Shown here: positions 7,998 to 17,276 of the stretch, in pieces | Position numbering within the stretch: the stretch's first letter is position 1 | Layout of the letters: each line of letters opens with the position of its first letter | NCBI RefSeq assembly: GCF_003264365.1 | Contig: NZ_PYAK01000008.1 | Location: 62,001 to 126,000 of the forward strand | DNA: 64,000 nucleotides | From: Micromonospora noduli | GTDB lineage: Bacteria > Actinomycetota > Actinomycetes > Mycobacteriales > Micromonosporaceae | Direction: 5' to 3' | Notes under the pieces: generated by a model | What the model saw: the letters and a program-made list of their open reading frames with translations, nothing else | Told to the model about the DNA's origin: nothing | Database searches by the model: none | Made by a program: the position numbers and the translations under genes

Positions 7998-10142
7998 TTA
8001 CAGCAAATGGGTACGGAGGAAGTCCAGCTCCAGGGGGAGCAGCCGCTCGGCGGTGCCGTTCGCGGCCAGATGGGTGGCCCCGGTCAGCGGCAGCACGGCG
8101 TGCGGCCGGCCGGTGCTCAGCAGGGCCGCGGAGAGCCGGAGCGTGTGCGCGGCCACCACGTTGTCGTCAGCCATGCCGTGCACCAGCAGCAACGGCCGGG
8201 CCTGGTCCGGGCTGGTGACCGGCTCGGCGGCCAACTCGACGAGCGAGTGGTGCGCGTAGATGTCCTGGCCGTCTTCCGGCAACCCCAGATAACGCTCGGT
8301 GTACGCGGTGTCGTACAGCGCCCAGTCGGTCACCGGGGCGCCCGCGATTCCGCACCGGAACAGCTCCGGGTGGCGAAGCACCGCCAACCCGGCCAGCCAC
8401 CCGCCGAACGACCACCCGCGCACCCCCACTCGCCCCAGGTCCAGGTCCGGGTGCTTGCCGGCAAGCGCGGTGAGCGCGTCGATCTGGTCGGCCAGGATCA
8501 CGTCGGCGACCCGCCGGTGGATCGCCTTCTCGAACGACGGCGCCACCCCCGGCGTACCCCGGTTGTCGATGGTGACCACCGCGAACCCGGCGTCGGCCCA
8601 CCACTGCCGTTCCAGCCACGCGGCCCGCGCCGCCACGACCTCCTGGTGCCCCGGGCCGCCGTAGATGTCCAGCAGCACCGGCAGCCGCCGGCCCGTCACG
8701 TGGTTGTCCGGGTAGAGCACCGCCGCCGGCAGCCGCCGATCGGTCACCCGTTCCAGCAGCGGCAACGGAGAGTACGGCGGGGCGGCGGCGAACGAGCGCA
8801 GCTCGGCGATCTCCTGATCGCCGCGGCGCACCGTCCAGCGCACTCCGGCGTGGTCCAGCGACGCGACGCCGACGGCCAGCACGTCCCCGCCCACAGCGGC
8901 GGTGTACCAGCCCGAGTCGGTGGTGAGCCGACGCGCGTCCACCCCGCCGCCGATGGTGGTGCGGACCCGGAACAGGTGCCGCTCGCTCGGTTCGCCGTCG
9001 CTCGCCTCCACCAGCAGGTCGGCCGGGCCGGCGGCGGCCGGCAGCCGACCAACCACCCGTCGTACGTACAGCGACGGCGGGGTGAGCAGGGTGCCGTCCG
9101 CGAACAGGCACCGGGCGTCGTACCCGTCGTGGGCCAGCTCCCCACCGACCAGCACCCGGCCGTCCGGAAGGTGCGCGGGGGTGCCGGCGATCGGCTCGAC
9201 CCAGCGCGGGTCGGCCAGCTCGGCGTGCACCTGCGTCTCACCCGTGCGCGGGTCCACCGCCAGCACCAGCCCGTGCTGCTGCGAGCGGCGCAACACGGTG
9301 ATCAACGGACTGCCCTCACCCCAGCTGACACCGGTCAGGTACGGGTAGGTTTCCCGGTCCCAGTGCACGTCGACCCAGCCGTCGTCCAGGTCCAGCAGGT
9401 GCAGGCTGACCTCCGCGTTCGGGCCACCGGCCCGGGGATACGCGATGGCGGTCGGAGGGCTCGCCGGCTCGGCCGGGTCGTGCAGGTGCCACCGCTCCAG
9501 GCGGGACTCGTCGACCCGGGCGGCGAGCACCGAGCGGCCGTCGGGCGCCCACCAGTACCCCCGGAACCGGCCGAACTCCTCCGCTGCGATGTGCTCGGCC
9601 AACCCCCAGCTCACCCCGGCGTCCTCGCCGGCCAGCAGGGTGTCGGTGCCGTCGGGGTCGATCACCCGCAGCTCACCCCGGCGCACACCCTCGGCCGCGT
9701 CCGTCACGTACGACAACCGCTGCCCGGTCGGGTCCGGACGTGGGTCAAGCACCGGGCCGACGGCCGCCACCTCCACCACGTCGCCGTGCACCAGATCGGC
9801 CCGGAACAACCGCCCGGCCAGCGCGAACACCGCAACCCGGCCGGCCGCGTCCAACGCGTACGAGCCGATGCCGGCGGCGCTGAGCCGCAGCCGCTCGCGT
9901 AGCGCGCGTTCGCCGGGGGAGAGGGACCGGACGTTTCCGCCCTCGCCCAGCAGGGTCGCCGGATCGGCGACCAGCCGCTCCTCGCCGGTGCCCACGTCCA
10001 ACAGCCAGAGCGCGTCCGCCGGATCCTCGGGGCCGGCGGAGCGCAGGAAGATCACCCGGGAGCCGTCCTCAGCCACCGAGACAGCGCGTGGCGCGCCGTG
10101 GCTGAACCGTCGGGTGCGGGCGGCCAGCTCCGGAAAGTCCAC
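7998..10142 (-). CDS. S9 family serine peptidase (DPP IV-like)
   Basis: Prolyl-oligopeptidase-clan enzyme of 714 aa. The N-terminal two thirds form the beta-propeller, including [17 protein letters not shown], which carries the Glu-Glu pair that binds the substrate N-terminus in dipeptidyl peptidases. The C-terminal alpha/beta hydrolase domain has GWSFGG with the nucleophile Ser at about 578, the acid in HGMADDNVV at about 656 and His in GATHLA at about 690. No signal peptide is visible, so it is probably cytosolic. Likely role: release of X-Pro or similar dipeptides. It is divergent from mshB. Confidence 0.9.
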   Translation of the reverse strand: MDFPELAARTRRFSHGAPRAVSVAEDGSRVIFLRSAGPEDPADALWLLDVGTGEERLVADPATLLGEGGNVRSLSPGERALRERLRLSAAGIGSYALDAAGRVAVFALAGRLFRADLVHGDVVEVAAVGPVLDPRPDPTGQRLSYVTDAAEGVRRGELRVIDPDGTDTLLAGEDAGVSWGLAEHIAAEEFGRFRGYWWAPDGRSVLAARVDESRLERWHLHDPAEPASPPTAIAYPRAGGPNAEVSLHLLDLDDGWVDVHWDRETYPYLTGVSWGEGSPLITVLRRSQQHGLVLAVDPRTGETQVHAELADPRWVEPIAGTPAHLPDGRVLVGGELAHDGYDARCLFADGTLLTPPSLYVRRVVGRLPAAAGPADLLVEASDGEPSERHLFRVRTTIGGGVDARRLTTDSGWYTAAVGGDVLAVGVASLDHAGVRWTVRRGDQEIAELRSFAAAPPYSPLPLLERVTDRRLPAAVLYPDNHVTGRRLPVLLDIYGGPGHQEVVAARAAWLERQWWADAGFAVVTIDNRGTPGVAPSFEKAIHRRVADVILADQIDALTALAGKHPDLDLGRVGVRGWSFGGWLAGLAVLRHPELFRCGIAGAPVTDWALYDTAYTERYLGLPEDGQDIYAHHSLVELAAEPVTSPDQARPLLLVHGMADDNVVAAHTLRLSAALLSTGRPHAVLPLTGATHLAANGTAERLLPLELDFLRTHLL

Positions 10143-10225
10143 ACGCCAAATCGTAGAGCGGGAGCGGGGGTGATGTGGCCTACCTGGGCGGACGCGTCAG
10201 CGTCGGCCGGGGGAGAACCGCCAGT

Positions 10226-10231
10226 TAGAGT
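10226..10231 (+). promoter_or_regulatory. -10 box TAGAGT of leaderless mshB
   Basis: TAGAGT, then 7 nt, then the GTG at 10239. No ribosome site is present. Confidence 0.55.
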
Positions 10232-10238
10232 GACCGTC

Positions 10239-11156
10239 GTGACGATGCTGCCCGACCGCCGCCTGCTGCTGGTCCACGCGCACCCCGACGACGAGTCGAT
10301 CGGCACCGGCTCGACGATGGCCCACTACGCCGCAGACGGCGCGCACGTCACGCTGGTGACCTGCACGCTCGGCGAGGAGGGCGAGATCCATGTGCCCGCG
10401 CTGGCGCAGCTCGCCGCCGCCGAGGCCGACCAGCTCGGCGGGTACCGCGTGGCCGAGCTGGCCGCCGCGTGCGCCGCGCTCGGCGTCACCGACCACCGCT
10501 TCCTCGGCGGCGCCGGCCGCTACCGTGACTCCGGGATGATGGGGCTCGCGACCAATGAGCACCCCCGGGCCTTCTGGCAGGCCGACCTCGACGAGGCCGC
10601 CGGGCACCTCGTGGAGATCATGCGAGAGGTACGCCCGCAGGTGCTCGTCACGTACGACCCGAACGGCTTCTACGGTCACCCCGACCACATCCAGGCGCAC
10701 CGGGTGGCCATGCGCGCCGTCGAGCTGGCCACCGCCGAGGGCTGCGCCCCGCTCAAGGTCTACTGGACGGCCATGCCGCTCAGCGTCCTGGAGGCCGGCA
10801 TGACGCATTTCGCCGAGTCCTCCGACAACCCGTTCGGCGGCATCGAGGACATCGCCGACCTGCCCTTCGGCACCCCGGACGCCCAGATCGCCGCCCGGAT
10901 CGACGGCACCGACCAGCACACGGCCAAGGAGGCCGCGATGCGGGCGCACGCCACCCAGATCCCGGCCAACTCGTGGCTCTACTCGATCGCCGGCAACTTC
11001 GGTGGCGAGTTCATGGGCGTGGAGTTCTTCACCCTCGCGGTCGGTGAGAAGGGCCCGGGCACCGGGCCGTACGGGTGGGAGGACGACCTCTTCGCCGGTC
11101 TGCCCGCGGAGACCGCCCCGGACCGGTCACCGGTCGCGGCGGCGGGTCTCCGGTGA
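10239..11156 (+). CDS. mshB: N-acetyl-GlcN-myo-inositol deacetylase MshB (mycothiol synthesis)
   Basis: Zinc-dependent PIG-L/LmbE-family deacetylase of 305 aa that removes the acetyl group from GlcNAc-Ins, the second stage of mycothiol biosynthesis. The zinc motif HPDDE is at residues 15-19, and the third ligand is in HPDHIQAH at about 147-154. The family signatures [13 protein letters not shown] and [15 protein letters not shown] are intact. An upstream in-frame extension exists, but the leaderless GTG at 10239 puts the first strand ([13 protein letters not shown]) where it lies in the family. Mycothiol links functionally to the mycoredoxin at 45932. Confidence 0.92.
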   Translation: MTMLPDRRLLLVHAHPDDESIGTGSTMAHYAADGAHVTLVTCTLGEEGEIHVPALAQLAAAEADQLGGYRVAELAAACAALGVTDHRFLGGAGRYRDSGMMGLATNEHPRAFWQADLDEAAGHLVEIMREVRPQVLVTYDPNGFYGHPDHIQAHRVAMRAVELATAEGCAPLKVYWTAMPLSVLEAGMTHFAESSDNPFGGIEDIADLPFGTPDAQIAARIDGTDQHTAKEAAMRAHATQIPANSWLYSIAGNFGGEFMGVEFFTLAVGEKGPGTGPYGWEDDLFAGLPAETAPDRSPVAAAGLR

Positions 11157-11611
11157 CAGTGCCGGCCGCACCGATGACGGTCGTGGAGGAGCAGGAAGCC
11201 CCGCCCCCGGCGGGGCCACCGTCGCGGCTGCTGGACCTGGGCGTCCGGCTGGTCGGTGCGATCGTGGTGATCCTCGCCGGTGTGCTGACCGGCGTACTGG
11301 AGCTGCTGCTCGCCACTGTTCGCGTCGGCGGGCAACTGGTCGGCGTGTCGGTGCTCCTCGCCATCGGCGCCAACATCGTGCTGAGCTGGTTCGCGTACGA
11401 GGCGGTCGGCCGTCGCTGGGCGGTGGCGCTGCCGGCGGTGCCGTGGTTCGCGCTGATGGTGGTCGCCGCCATCCGGACCAACGAGGGCGACCTCCTGCTG
11501 GCCGGCGACAACTGGGTCGGGCTGGCCATGATCGTGGCCGGCGCGATGACCTTCGCGGTGATGGGCTTCCGGCAGATCCTCGCCCCGCAGCCGCCCCTGC
11601 TCGGCAACTGA
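11153..11611 (+). CDS. Small integral membrane protein downstream of mshB
   Basis: Protein of 152 aa with a charged proline-rich N-terminus and about four hydrophobic segments ([69 protein letters not shown]). The GTG at 11153 overlaps the mshB stop by 4 nt (GTGA), so translation is probably coupled. An ATG at 11174 is the alternative start. I do not recognise a function. Its neighbour suggests conservation with mshB, but no role in mycothiol synthesis can be claimed. Confidence 0.75.
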   Translation: MTVPAAPMTVVEEQEAPPPAGPPSRLLDLGVRLVGAIVVILAGVLTGVLELLLATVRVGGQLVGVSVLLAIGANIVLSWFAYEAVGRRWAVALPAVPWFALMVVAAIRTNEGDLLLAGDNWVGLAMIVAGAMTFAVMGFRQILAPQPPLLGN

Positions 11612-11726
11612 CGCTCGGCTGCTTTTGGGGTGCTGCCGACTGATGACGTCTCCCAGGTAAGGGTGGTAGATATTCCTGCCAGGGATGCGAACCCCGCGAC
11701 GGGGCGTACGGCAGGAGGGTCCGGCG

Positions 11727-12191
11727 ATGGACAAACGGTGGCGTGACCTCGGCGTGCTCGTAGCGGCACTGTTCGCGGTCAACGTGGTCGCCCGACTGAT
11801 CACACGGTTCGGATTTGACAGTGACGACACCGCCGCCGACCGGGTGTCGCTGGCGATGTTCACGGTGATCGGCCTGATCCTCGCCGTGGTCGCCTTCCGC
11901 TGGGGCCGACGCCGGCCGCTGGCCGGCTGGGCAGCCGACATGGCCCTCGTGGTGCCGGTGGCGATGCTGCTGACCGTGCTGGTCGGGCCCCTGCTGGTCG
12001 GTCACAACCCGTTCGCCGGCGGCGCGGCGACGTTCTTCGCCCAGATCTGGCTCTACCTGCTCGCCACCGGCGCCGGGTTGCTGATCGGCTACCTGGTGCT
12101 CACCGCGCTCGGCCGTGACTACCGCTCTCAGCAGCTCAAGCGGTACGCCGAGGTCAAGGCCGCGAAGCCCCGCCGAGTCGTCCGCCGCTGA
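11727..12191 (+). CDS. Conserved four-helix membrane protein
   Basis: Protein of 154 aa with four predicted membrane segments: LGVLVAALFAVNVVARLI, VSLAMFTVIGLILAVVAF, MALVVPVAMLLTVLVGPLLV and IWLYLLATGAGLLIGYLVL. It ends in a basic cytoplasmic tail (KAAKPRRVVRR). The ribosome site CAGGAGGG lies 8 nt before the ATG. TAGATA at about 11670 could be its -10 box. Function unknown. Confidence 0.75.
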   Translation: MDKRWRDLGVLVAALFAVNVVARLITRFGFDSDDTAADRVSLAMFTVIGLILAVVAFRWGRRRPLAGWAADMALVVPVAMLLTVLVGPLLVGHNPFAGGAATFFAQIWLYLLATGAGLLIGYLVLTALGRDYRSQQLKRYAEVKAAKPRRVVRR

Positions 12192-12318
12192 TCACCGCCC
12201 AGCTCGCCGTCCGGACGCCGCGGCCGGACGCCGCGGCCGGACGTCGCGGCCGCCCGTCCGGGGCGGCCCCTCCGGGGCCGCCCGTCCGCGGCCGCTTGTG
12301 TGGCCGCCCGAGCGCAGC

Positions 12319-12397
12319 TTGATCGACTCGGCATCCTTGAAGTCGGGGGGTCCCGGGCGTCCGGATGCCGCGACTTCCTGAAAGCCGAGTGGATCAA
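12319..12397. repeat. GATC-edged intergenic palindrome, family 1
   Basis: Imperfect inverted repeat in the 258-bp gap between a membrane protein (+) and an acetyltransferase (-), which converge here. The left arm starts CTTGATCGACTCGGC and ends GAAGTCG (12345). The right arm starts CGACTTCCTGAAAGCCGAG (12371) and ends GGATCAAG. Upstream, 12200-12300 holds low-complexity CCGCGGCCGGACG runs. It is related to the element at 53542-53616. It could act as a bidirectional terminator or a REP-like element. Confidence 0.7.
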
Positions 12398-12449
12398 GCG
12401 CCGGGCCGCCGCCGCTCCGGGCCGCCGCCGCGCCGGGCGGCGGTCGAGG

Positions 12450-13421
12450 TCAGTTCGGGGCGACCCGGGTCAGGTAGGTGTGGTGGGTGACGAGGCCGAG
12501 CCGCTGGTAGAGCGCGACCGCCGCCGTGTTGCGCTGCTCGACCTGGAGGAACGCGTGCGTCGCGCCACCCGACACGCCCCAGCTGGTCAGTTCGTGGATC
12601 ACGCGGCGGGCCAACCCCTGGCGGCGGGCCGCCGGTAGGACCTCGATCAGGCTGAGGCCCAACCAGCGCCTCTGGCCGGTCACCGTGCCACGGCCGACAG
12701 CCACCAGGGCGCCGTCGGCGTACACGTGGGCGAAGCGGACCTGGTCCACGGCGGTGAGGACGTGCCGGGCGGCGTCCGGCAGGCCGCCCTTGCGGCCGGC
12801 GGCGATGGCCAGCCACTCGTCGCTGGGCGCGGTGGCCAGTTCGACGACCGCACTGCCCCACCCGTCGGCCTGGCCGCTGGCGGGCGTCGACGCCGGCAGG
12901 GGCAGCGGTGCGGTCTGTACCAGCGTCGGCGGGCGGGTGCCCCAGCCGCGGGCGTCCAGCTCGGCGCCGACCGGTGCGGCGAGGGGCAGCGGCGTGTTGA
13001 TCAACGCGGGTTGCCCCCGCTCGGCGTACCAGCGCTCCACAGCGTCGACCGCGGCGGCCAGTGGTCGGTCCGGGTCGCCGATCGGCAGCGCCGAGTTGGC
13101 GCGCCCGGTCCAGCCCTCGGCCGACCGGAGCAGCCAGTCACCGAGTCGGCCCCGGGTCGGTGCCGGCCAGGCCTCGTCGGCGGCCCGCTCCAGCGCCACG
13201 ACCGCCGCGGCGGTCGGCCGACGGGTCGGCGGAACGCGCTTGGCGCGGTGGACCTGCGCCACCGGGACCCGAAGCGGCCCCTGAGCGGTGGCCAACGTGA
13301 GATGAGTCTCGCTCAGCTCGACCAGCTCGCCGAGGGCATCGGAAAATAGTGGGCGGCCTTCGCGAATCCCCACAATCCGGCGGACCACGATCCGGTGTCC
13401 CACATCCTGCTGTCGGAGCAC
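12450..13421 (-). CDS. GNAT-family N-acetyltransferase with N-terminal extension
   Basis: Protein of 323 aa. The C-terminal half is a GNAT domain: acetyl-CoA motif A is LSLIEVLPAARRQGLARRVI (R-x-x-G-x-A type), and the end LQVEQRNTAAVALYQRLGL, then VTHHTYLTRV, is the classic GNAT motif B. The N-terminal 100 residues form an extra domain, beginning VGHRIVVRRIVGIREGRPLF, that looks like a small beta-barrel. The gene is divergent from fdxA, an arrangement also seen in other actinobacteria. The acceptor is unknown. The GTG start at 13421 has a GGGGAGGGGG-type site upstream. Confidence 0.88.
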   Translation of the reverse strand: MLRQQDVGHRIVVRRIVGIREGRPLFSDALGELVELSETHLTLATAQGPLRVPVAQVHRAKRVPPTRRPTAAAVVALERAADEAWPAPTRGRLGDWLLRSAEGWTGRANSALPIGDPDRPLAAAVDAVERWYAERGQPALINTPLPLAAPVGAELDARGWGTRPPTLVQTAPLPLPASTPASGQADGWGSAVVELATAPSDEWLAIAAGRKGGLPDAARHVLTAVDQVRFAHVYADGALVAVGRGTVTGQRRWLGLSLIEVLPAARRQGLARRVIHELTSWGVSGGATHAFLQVEQRNTAAVALYQRLGLVTHHTYLTRVAPN

Positions 13422-13447
13422 GATCGACCCCCTCCCCGGCGAGATAC

Positions 13448-13453
13448 TAGGCT
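13448..13453 (+). promoter_or_regulatory. -10 box TAGGCT upstream of fdxA
   Basis: TAGGCT lies in the divergent gap between the acetyltransferase and fdxA. It would give a transcript with a leader of about 40 nt carrying the GGAGGAG ribosome site before the GTG at 13501. Confidence 0.45.
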
Positions 13454-13500
13454 CTTACCGTCGCGGGAGATCGCGGCGAGTCTTGCGGAGGAGAAGACCG

Positions 13501-13827
13501 GTGACCTACATCATCGCCGAGCCGTGCGTAGATGTGCTCGACAAGGCATGCATCGAGGAGTGCCCGGTCGACTGCATTTACGAGGGCAATCGGATGCTCT
13601 ACATCCACCCCGACGAGTGCGTCGACTGTGGTGCCTGTGAGCCCGTCTGCCCCGTGGAGGCGATCTTCTACGAGGACGACGTCCCGGAGCAGTGGAAGGA
13701 CTACACCGGCGCGAACTACGAGTTCTTCGAGGACCTGGGCTCGCCCGGTGGCGCCTCGAAGGTCGGCAAGGTGGAGAAGGACGCCACCTTCGTCGCCGCG
13801 CAGCCGCCGCGCGGCGAGGGCCACTGA
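13501..13827 (+). CDS. fdxA: Seven-iron ferredoxin
   Basis: Low-potential electron carrier of 108 aa. The cysteine pattern is that of 7Fe ferredoxins: Cys9, Cys17, Cys21 and then CVDCGACEPVCP (Cys40, 43, 46, 50). By family convention C9, C17 and C50 hold the 3Fe-4S cluster, and C21, C40, C43 and C46 the 4Fe-4S cluster; Cys25 is additional. The GTG at 13501 follows GGAGGAG at 8 nt and gives the canonical N-terminus MTYIIAEPC. It is followed without a gap by dapC, the fdxA-dapC pairing also known in mycobacteria (fdxC with Rv1178). Confidence 0.95.
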   Translation: MTYIIAEPCVDVLDKACIEECPVDCIYEGNRMLYIHPDECVDCGACEPVCPVEAIFYEDDVPEQWKDYTGANYEFFEDLGSPGGASKVGKVEKDATFVAAQPPRGEGH

Positions 13828-14927
13828 ACCGGCCCGCGCCGGTCTCGTCGCGGCTGCCCGAGTTCACCTGGGACACCCTGGACGCCGCGGCCACGCTGGC
13901 CGCGGCGCATCCGGAGGGCCTGATCAACCTCTCCATGGGTACGCCGGTCGACCCGGTGCCCGAGGTGATCCGGCGGGCGTTGGCTGACGCGTCCGATGCT
14001 CCCGGTTACCCGCTGACCGCCGGCACCCCGGCGCTGCGGGCCGCGATCGCGGCGTGGGTGTCCCGAGCCTGTGGTGCCGGCGTCGACGGTCTCGGTGTGC
14101 TGCCGACCATCGGCTCGAAGGAGCTGGTGGCCTGGCTGCCCACGCTGCTCGGGATCGGCCCGGGTGACGTGGTGGTGGTGCCGTCGATCGCGTACCCCAC
14201 CTACGAGGATGGCGCCCGGCTGGCCGGCGCCACCGTCGTCCGTACCGACTCGCTCACCTCGCTCGGGCCGACCCCGCGGGTCCGGTTGGTCTGGGTCAAC
14301 TCGCCCGGCAACCCGACCGGCCGGGTGTTGCCCGCGGCGCACCTGCGCAAGGTGGTCGACTGGGCCCGCGAACGTGGCGCGGTGGTCGCGAGCGACGAGT
14401 GCTACCTGCCCCTGGGCTGGTCGGCCGACCCGGTCTCGGTGTTGTCTCCGCAGGTCAGCGGGGGTAGCTACGCCGGGGTGCTGGCCGTGCACTCGCTCTC
14501 CAAGCGGTCCAACCTCGCCGGCTACCGGGCCGGTTTCGTCGCCGGCGACCCGGCGCTCGTCGCCGAGCTGCTCAAGGTCCGCAAGCACGCCGGCATGATC
14601 GTGCCCGCGCCGGTGCAGGCTGCCATGGTGGCCGCCCTGGGGGACGAGCGACACGCCGAGGAGCAGCGGGAGCGTTACCGCGCCCGGCGGGAGGTGCTCG
14701 CCGCGGCGTTCACCGGTGCCGGGTTCACCGTCGAGCACTCCGAGGCTGGCCTGTACCTCTGGCTGACCAGGGGTGAGGACTGCTGGCAGACGGTCGACTG
14801 GCTGGCCCGACGCGGCATCCTGGTCGCCGCCGGCGTCTTCTACGGCCCGACGGCCGGGCAGCATGTCCGGGTCGCCCTCACCGAGTCCGACGAGCACATC
14901 GCCGGCGTCGCGGCACGTCTCGCCTGA
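13824..14927 (+). CDS. dapC: N-succinyldiaminopimelate aminotransferase
   Basis: PLP-dependent class I/II aminotransferase of about 367 aa, for the succinylase branch of diaminopimelate/lysine synthesis. Motifs: GTPVDPVPEVI, YPLTAGTPALR, NSPGNPTGR, SDECYLPL, and the PLP lysine in SLSKRSNLAGYRAGF at about residue 226. The start is unusual. No ATG, GTG or TTG fits the family N-terminus (RLPEFTWDTL), but a CTG at 13824 overlaps the fdxA stop in the sequence CTGA, a translational-coupling arrangement. A GTG at 13692 would overlap fdxA by 136 nt and add nonsense residues. Function is secure; the start is tentative. Confidence 0.9.
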   Translation: MNRPAPVSSRLPEFTWDTLDAAATLAAAHPEGLINLSMGTPVDPVPEVIRRALADASDAPGYPLTAGTPALRAAIAAWVSRACGAGVDGLGVLPTIGSKELVAWLPTLLGIGPGDVVVVPSIAYPTYEDGARLAGATVVRTDSLTSLGPTPRVRLVWVNSPGNPTGRVLPAAHLRKVVDWARERGAVVASDECYLPLGWSADPVSVLSPQVSGGSYAGVLAVHSLSKRSNLAGYRAGFVAGDPALVAELLKVRKHAGMIVPAPVQAAMVAALGDERHAEEQRERYRARREVLAAAFTGAGFTVEHSEAGLYLWLTRGEDCWQTVDWLARRGILVAAGVFYGPTAGQHVRVALTESDEHIAGVAARLA

Positions 14928-14949
14928 TCGCGGCTCCGGGCGGTCGAGC

Positions 14950-15969
14950 ATGGTGGACAGGCCAGGTGCGCGGGTACGGGCGGCGGTGGTCGGCACCGGC
15001 CTGATCGGTGGCTCGGTGCTGCTCCGGATGGTCGCCGCCGGCATCGACGTGGTCGGGTGGGACCCGGACGAGGCCACCCGGCGAGAGACCCGCGGGTTGG
15101 GCGTACCCGCTCCGGACCGGCTGGTCGAGGCGGTGACCGACCGGGACGTGGTCTTCCTGTGCGGGCCGCTGCCCACCCTGCCGGCGACGCTGGTCGAGGT
15201 GGCGGCGATGACCGGTGAGCAGTGTGTGCTGACCGACGTCGGCAGCACCAAGGAGCAGGTGGCGGCGTTCGCCGCCGCGCAGGGGCTGACGCACCGGTTC
15301 GTGCCCGGCCACCCGATGGCGGGCACCGACCGGGCGGGCCTGACGGCCGCGCTGCCGGACCTGCTCACCGGCGCGGCCTGGGTGCTCTGTCCGGCGCCCG
15401 GGCCGGCCACCACCGCGTTCCGTTGGCTGGCCGAGCTGCTGGTGGAGGTGTTCGAGGCCCGGGTGGTGCCGATGTCGGCGACGGAGCACGACTCGGCTGC
15501 CGCGCTCGCCTCACACGTGCCGCACCTGCTCGCCGGCGCGCTGGCCGGCGCCGTGCAACGCGCACCGCTGCGCGACGCGATCCTCGCGCTCGCCGCCGGC
15601 AGCTTCTCCGACGGCACCCGGGTCGCCGGAACCCCGGCCGATCGGACCGCCAACATGCTGCTCGGCAACCGGGACCGGGTGCTGCGTGAGCTGGGCGAGG
15701 TCACCGCGTTCCTGGACGACCTGACCGCCGCGCTGCGCGCCGATGACGCCCCGGCGCTCACCGCACACTACGACGAGGCGCGGGCCTCTCGCGTGGCGCT
15801 GCGCGACCGGCGGTTCGACGCGTACGACCGGCAGTTCCCGGCCGGTGGTGACCACGCCGCAGAAGTGTCCTGGTTGCGCGAGCTGGGGGTGGCCGGCGGC
15901 TACCTGACCGGCCTGCACGTCGACGCGGACACTGTCTCCTACGCGGCGCGGCGCCCTGTCGCTGACTAG
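14950..15969 (+). CDS. tyrA: Prephenate dehydrogenase
   Basis: Tyrosine-pathway enzyme of 339 aa that oxidatively decarboxylates prephenate. The NAD site GTGLIGGS is at about residues 16-23, followed by an Asp-containing strand (VVGWDPD). Catalytic-domain signatures are DVGSTKEQV, the GHPMAGTDRAG stretch with the essential His, and ATEHDSAAALASHVPHLLA. The ATG at 14950 lies 22 bp after dapC, within the same run of genes. No C-terminal ACT domain is present. The stop codon TAG forms part of the next gene's -10 box. Confidence 0.93.
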   Translation: MVDRPGARVRAAVVGTGLIGGSVLLRMVAAGIDVVGWDPDEATRRETRGLGVPAPDRLVEAVTDRDVVFLCGPLPTLPATLVEVAAMTGEQCVLTDVGSTKEQVAAFAAAQGLTHRFVPGHPMAGTDRAGLTAALPDLLTGAAWVLCPAPGPATTAFRWLAELLVEVFEARVVPMSATEHDSAAALASHVPHLLAGALAGAVQRAPLRDAILALAAGSFSDGTRVAGTPADRTANMLLGNRDRVLRELGEVTAFLDDLTAALRADDAPALTAHYDEARASRVALRDRRFDAYDRQFPAGGDHAAEVSWLRELGVAGGYLTGLHVDADTVSYAARRPVAD

Positions 15970-15972
15970 GCT
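15967..15972 (+). promoter_or_regulatory. -10 box TAGGCT overlapping the tyrA stop codon
   Basis: TAGGCT, then 6 nt, then the ATG at 15979, with no ribosome site. The first three bases are the tyrA stop. Confidence 0.5.
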
Positions 15973-15978
15973 GGGGGC

Positions 15979-16629
15979 ATGGCGGTGGACGGTCCGGTGG
16001 TGCAGGTGCGCGGCGAGGCGTACCGGGAGGTGCCGCCCGAGCTGGCCCGGTTCGCGGTCACCGCGACAGCCCGCGACCGGGACCGGGAGGCGACGCTGAC
16101 CCGGTTGGCCGAGCGGGCCGCGGCGGTGCGGGTGCTGCTGGACGGCTCCGGGCCGGCGGTGGCGCGGCGGGAGACCGGCGACCTGCGGGTGCGGCCGGAG
16201 ACCCGGCGCTCGGGTGAGCGGGTGGTCGCCTGGCACGGCAGTGTCACCACCACCGTCACTGTCACCGACTTCACCGCGCTGGGTGAGCTGATGCTCCGGC
16301 TCGCCGACCAGGACCAGGTCGAGGTGGCCGGTCCGTGGTGGGAGCTTCGTCCGGACAGCCCCGCCCATCGTGCGGCCCGGCACGCCGCGATCAGCGACGC
16401 GCTGCTGCGGGCCCGGGAGTACGCGGAGGCGCTGGGCGCCCGGGTCACCTCGTTGATCGAGCTGGCCGATGCGGGCCCCGCCGACCGGCCGATGTTCGCC
16501 CGTGCGGCCTTCGGCGGGGGTGGTGGCGCGGGCGGTGGTCCGCCGGAGCTTGAGCTGGACCCGCAGCCGCAGACTGTGCAGGCGGCGGTGCAGGCGCGGT
16601 TCACCATCAGCGACCCGGTCCTGGGCTGA
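15979..16629 (+). CDS. SIMPL (DUF541) domain protein
   Basis: Protein of 216 aa with the SIMPL/DUF541 fold: VQVRGEAYREVPPELARFAV at the start, internal TTTVTVTDFTALGELM, and ARHAAISDALLRAREYAEAL, then the short C-terminal strand VQARFTISDP. Family members are periplasmic or cell-surface in Gram-negatives, but this one has no signal peptide. A glycine-rich loop FGGGGGAGGGP at about 175-185 interrupts the end of the domain. Function in actinobacteria is unknown. The stop overlaps the next gene's start by 1 nt. Confidence 0.82.
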   Translation: MAVDGPVVQVRGEAYREVPPELARFAVTATARDRDREATLTRLAERAAAVRVLLDGSGPAVARRETGDLRVRPETRRSGERVVAWHGSVTTTVTVTDFTALGELMLRLADQDQVEVAGPWWELRPDSPAHRAARHAAISDALLRAREYAEALGARVTSLIELADAGPADRPMFARAAFGGGGGAGGGPPELELDPQPQTVQAAVQARFTISDPVLG

Positions 16630-17276
16630 TGCCGCAGGCCCGGGTGCTGTCCGCCGACGAGTTGGTGGCGCGGGCGTTGGTGCTCGCCGAGGCCGGCCCG
16701 CGGCAACTGCTCGGCATCGCCGGCGCACCGGGCGCCGGGAAGTCCACCCTGGCGGAGCGGATCGTCGCCGAGATCGGGTCGGCCGCCTGCCTGGTCCCGA
16801 TGGACGGCTTCCACCTGGCGCAGTCGCAACTGGTTCGCCTGGGCCGCGCCGACCGCAAGGGCGCCGTGGACACCTTCGACGCCAACGGGTACGTCTCGCT
16901 GCTGCGCCGGCTGCACCGGCTGGAGCCGACGTCGGTCTACGCGCCGGAGTTTCGCCGGGAGCTGGAGGAGCCGGTGGCCGGCGCGATCGAGGTGCCGCCG
17001 TCGGTCCGGCTGGTGGTGACCGAGGGCAACTACCTGCTGTTGCCGGATTTCCCCTGGCAGGAGATCCGATCGCTGCTGCACGAGGCGTGGTTTCTCGATC
17101 TGGACGCCGAGGTGCGGCACCGCCGGCTGACCGCCCGGCACGAGGCGTTCGGTCGGTCTCCGAAGCAGGCGCGGGCGTGGGCGCTGGGCAGCGACGAGTC
17201 GAACGCCGCCCTGATCACACCCACCGCCGACCGGGCCGACCTGGTCGTCCGCCTGTCGGATCCACCGACGGTCTAG
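16629..17276 (+). CDS. P-loop nucleoside/sugar kinase-like protein (YggC/pantothenate kinase-like)
   Basis: Cytosolic ATP-dependent kinase of 215 aa. The Walker A motif GAPGAGKST is at about 32-40. MDGFHLAQSQLVRLGRADRK is the acceptor-site signature shared with the uridine-kinase/pantothenate-kinase superfamily. VVTEGNYLLLPD and the lid arginines in RHRRLTARHEAFG follow. Relatives such as E. coli YggC and fructose-type kinases have assorted substrates, so the substrate is open. It starts within the stop of the SIMPL gene (TGATG). Its TAG stop shares the palindrome CTAG with the stop of the converging acetyltransferase gene. Confidence 0.85.
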   Translation: MPQARVLSADELVARALVLAEAGPRQLLGIAGAPGAGKSTLAERIVAEIGSAACLVPMDGFHLAQSQLVRLGRADRKGAVDTFDANGYVSLLRRLHRLEPTSVYAPEFRRELEEPVAGAIEVPPSVRLVVTEGNYLLLPDFPWQEIRSLLHEAWFLDLDAEVRHRRLTARHEAFGRSPKQARAWALGSDESNAALITPTADRADLVVRLSDPPTV

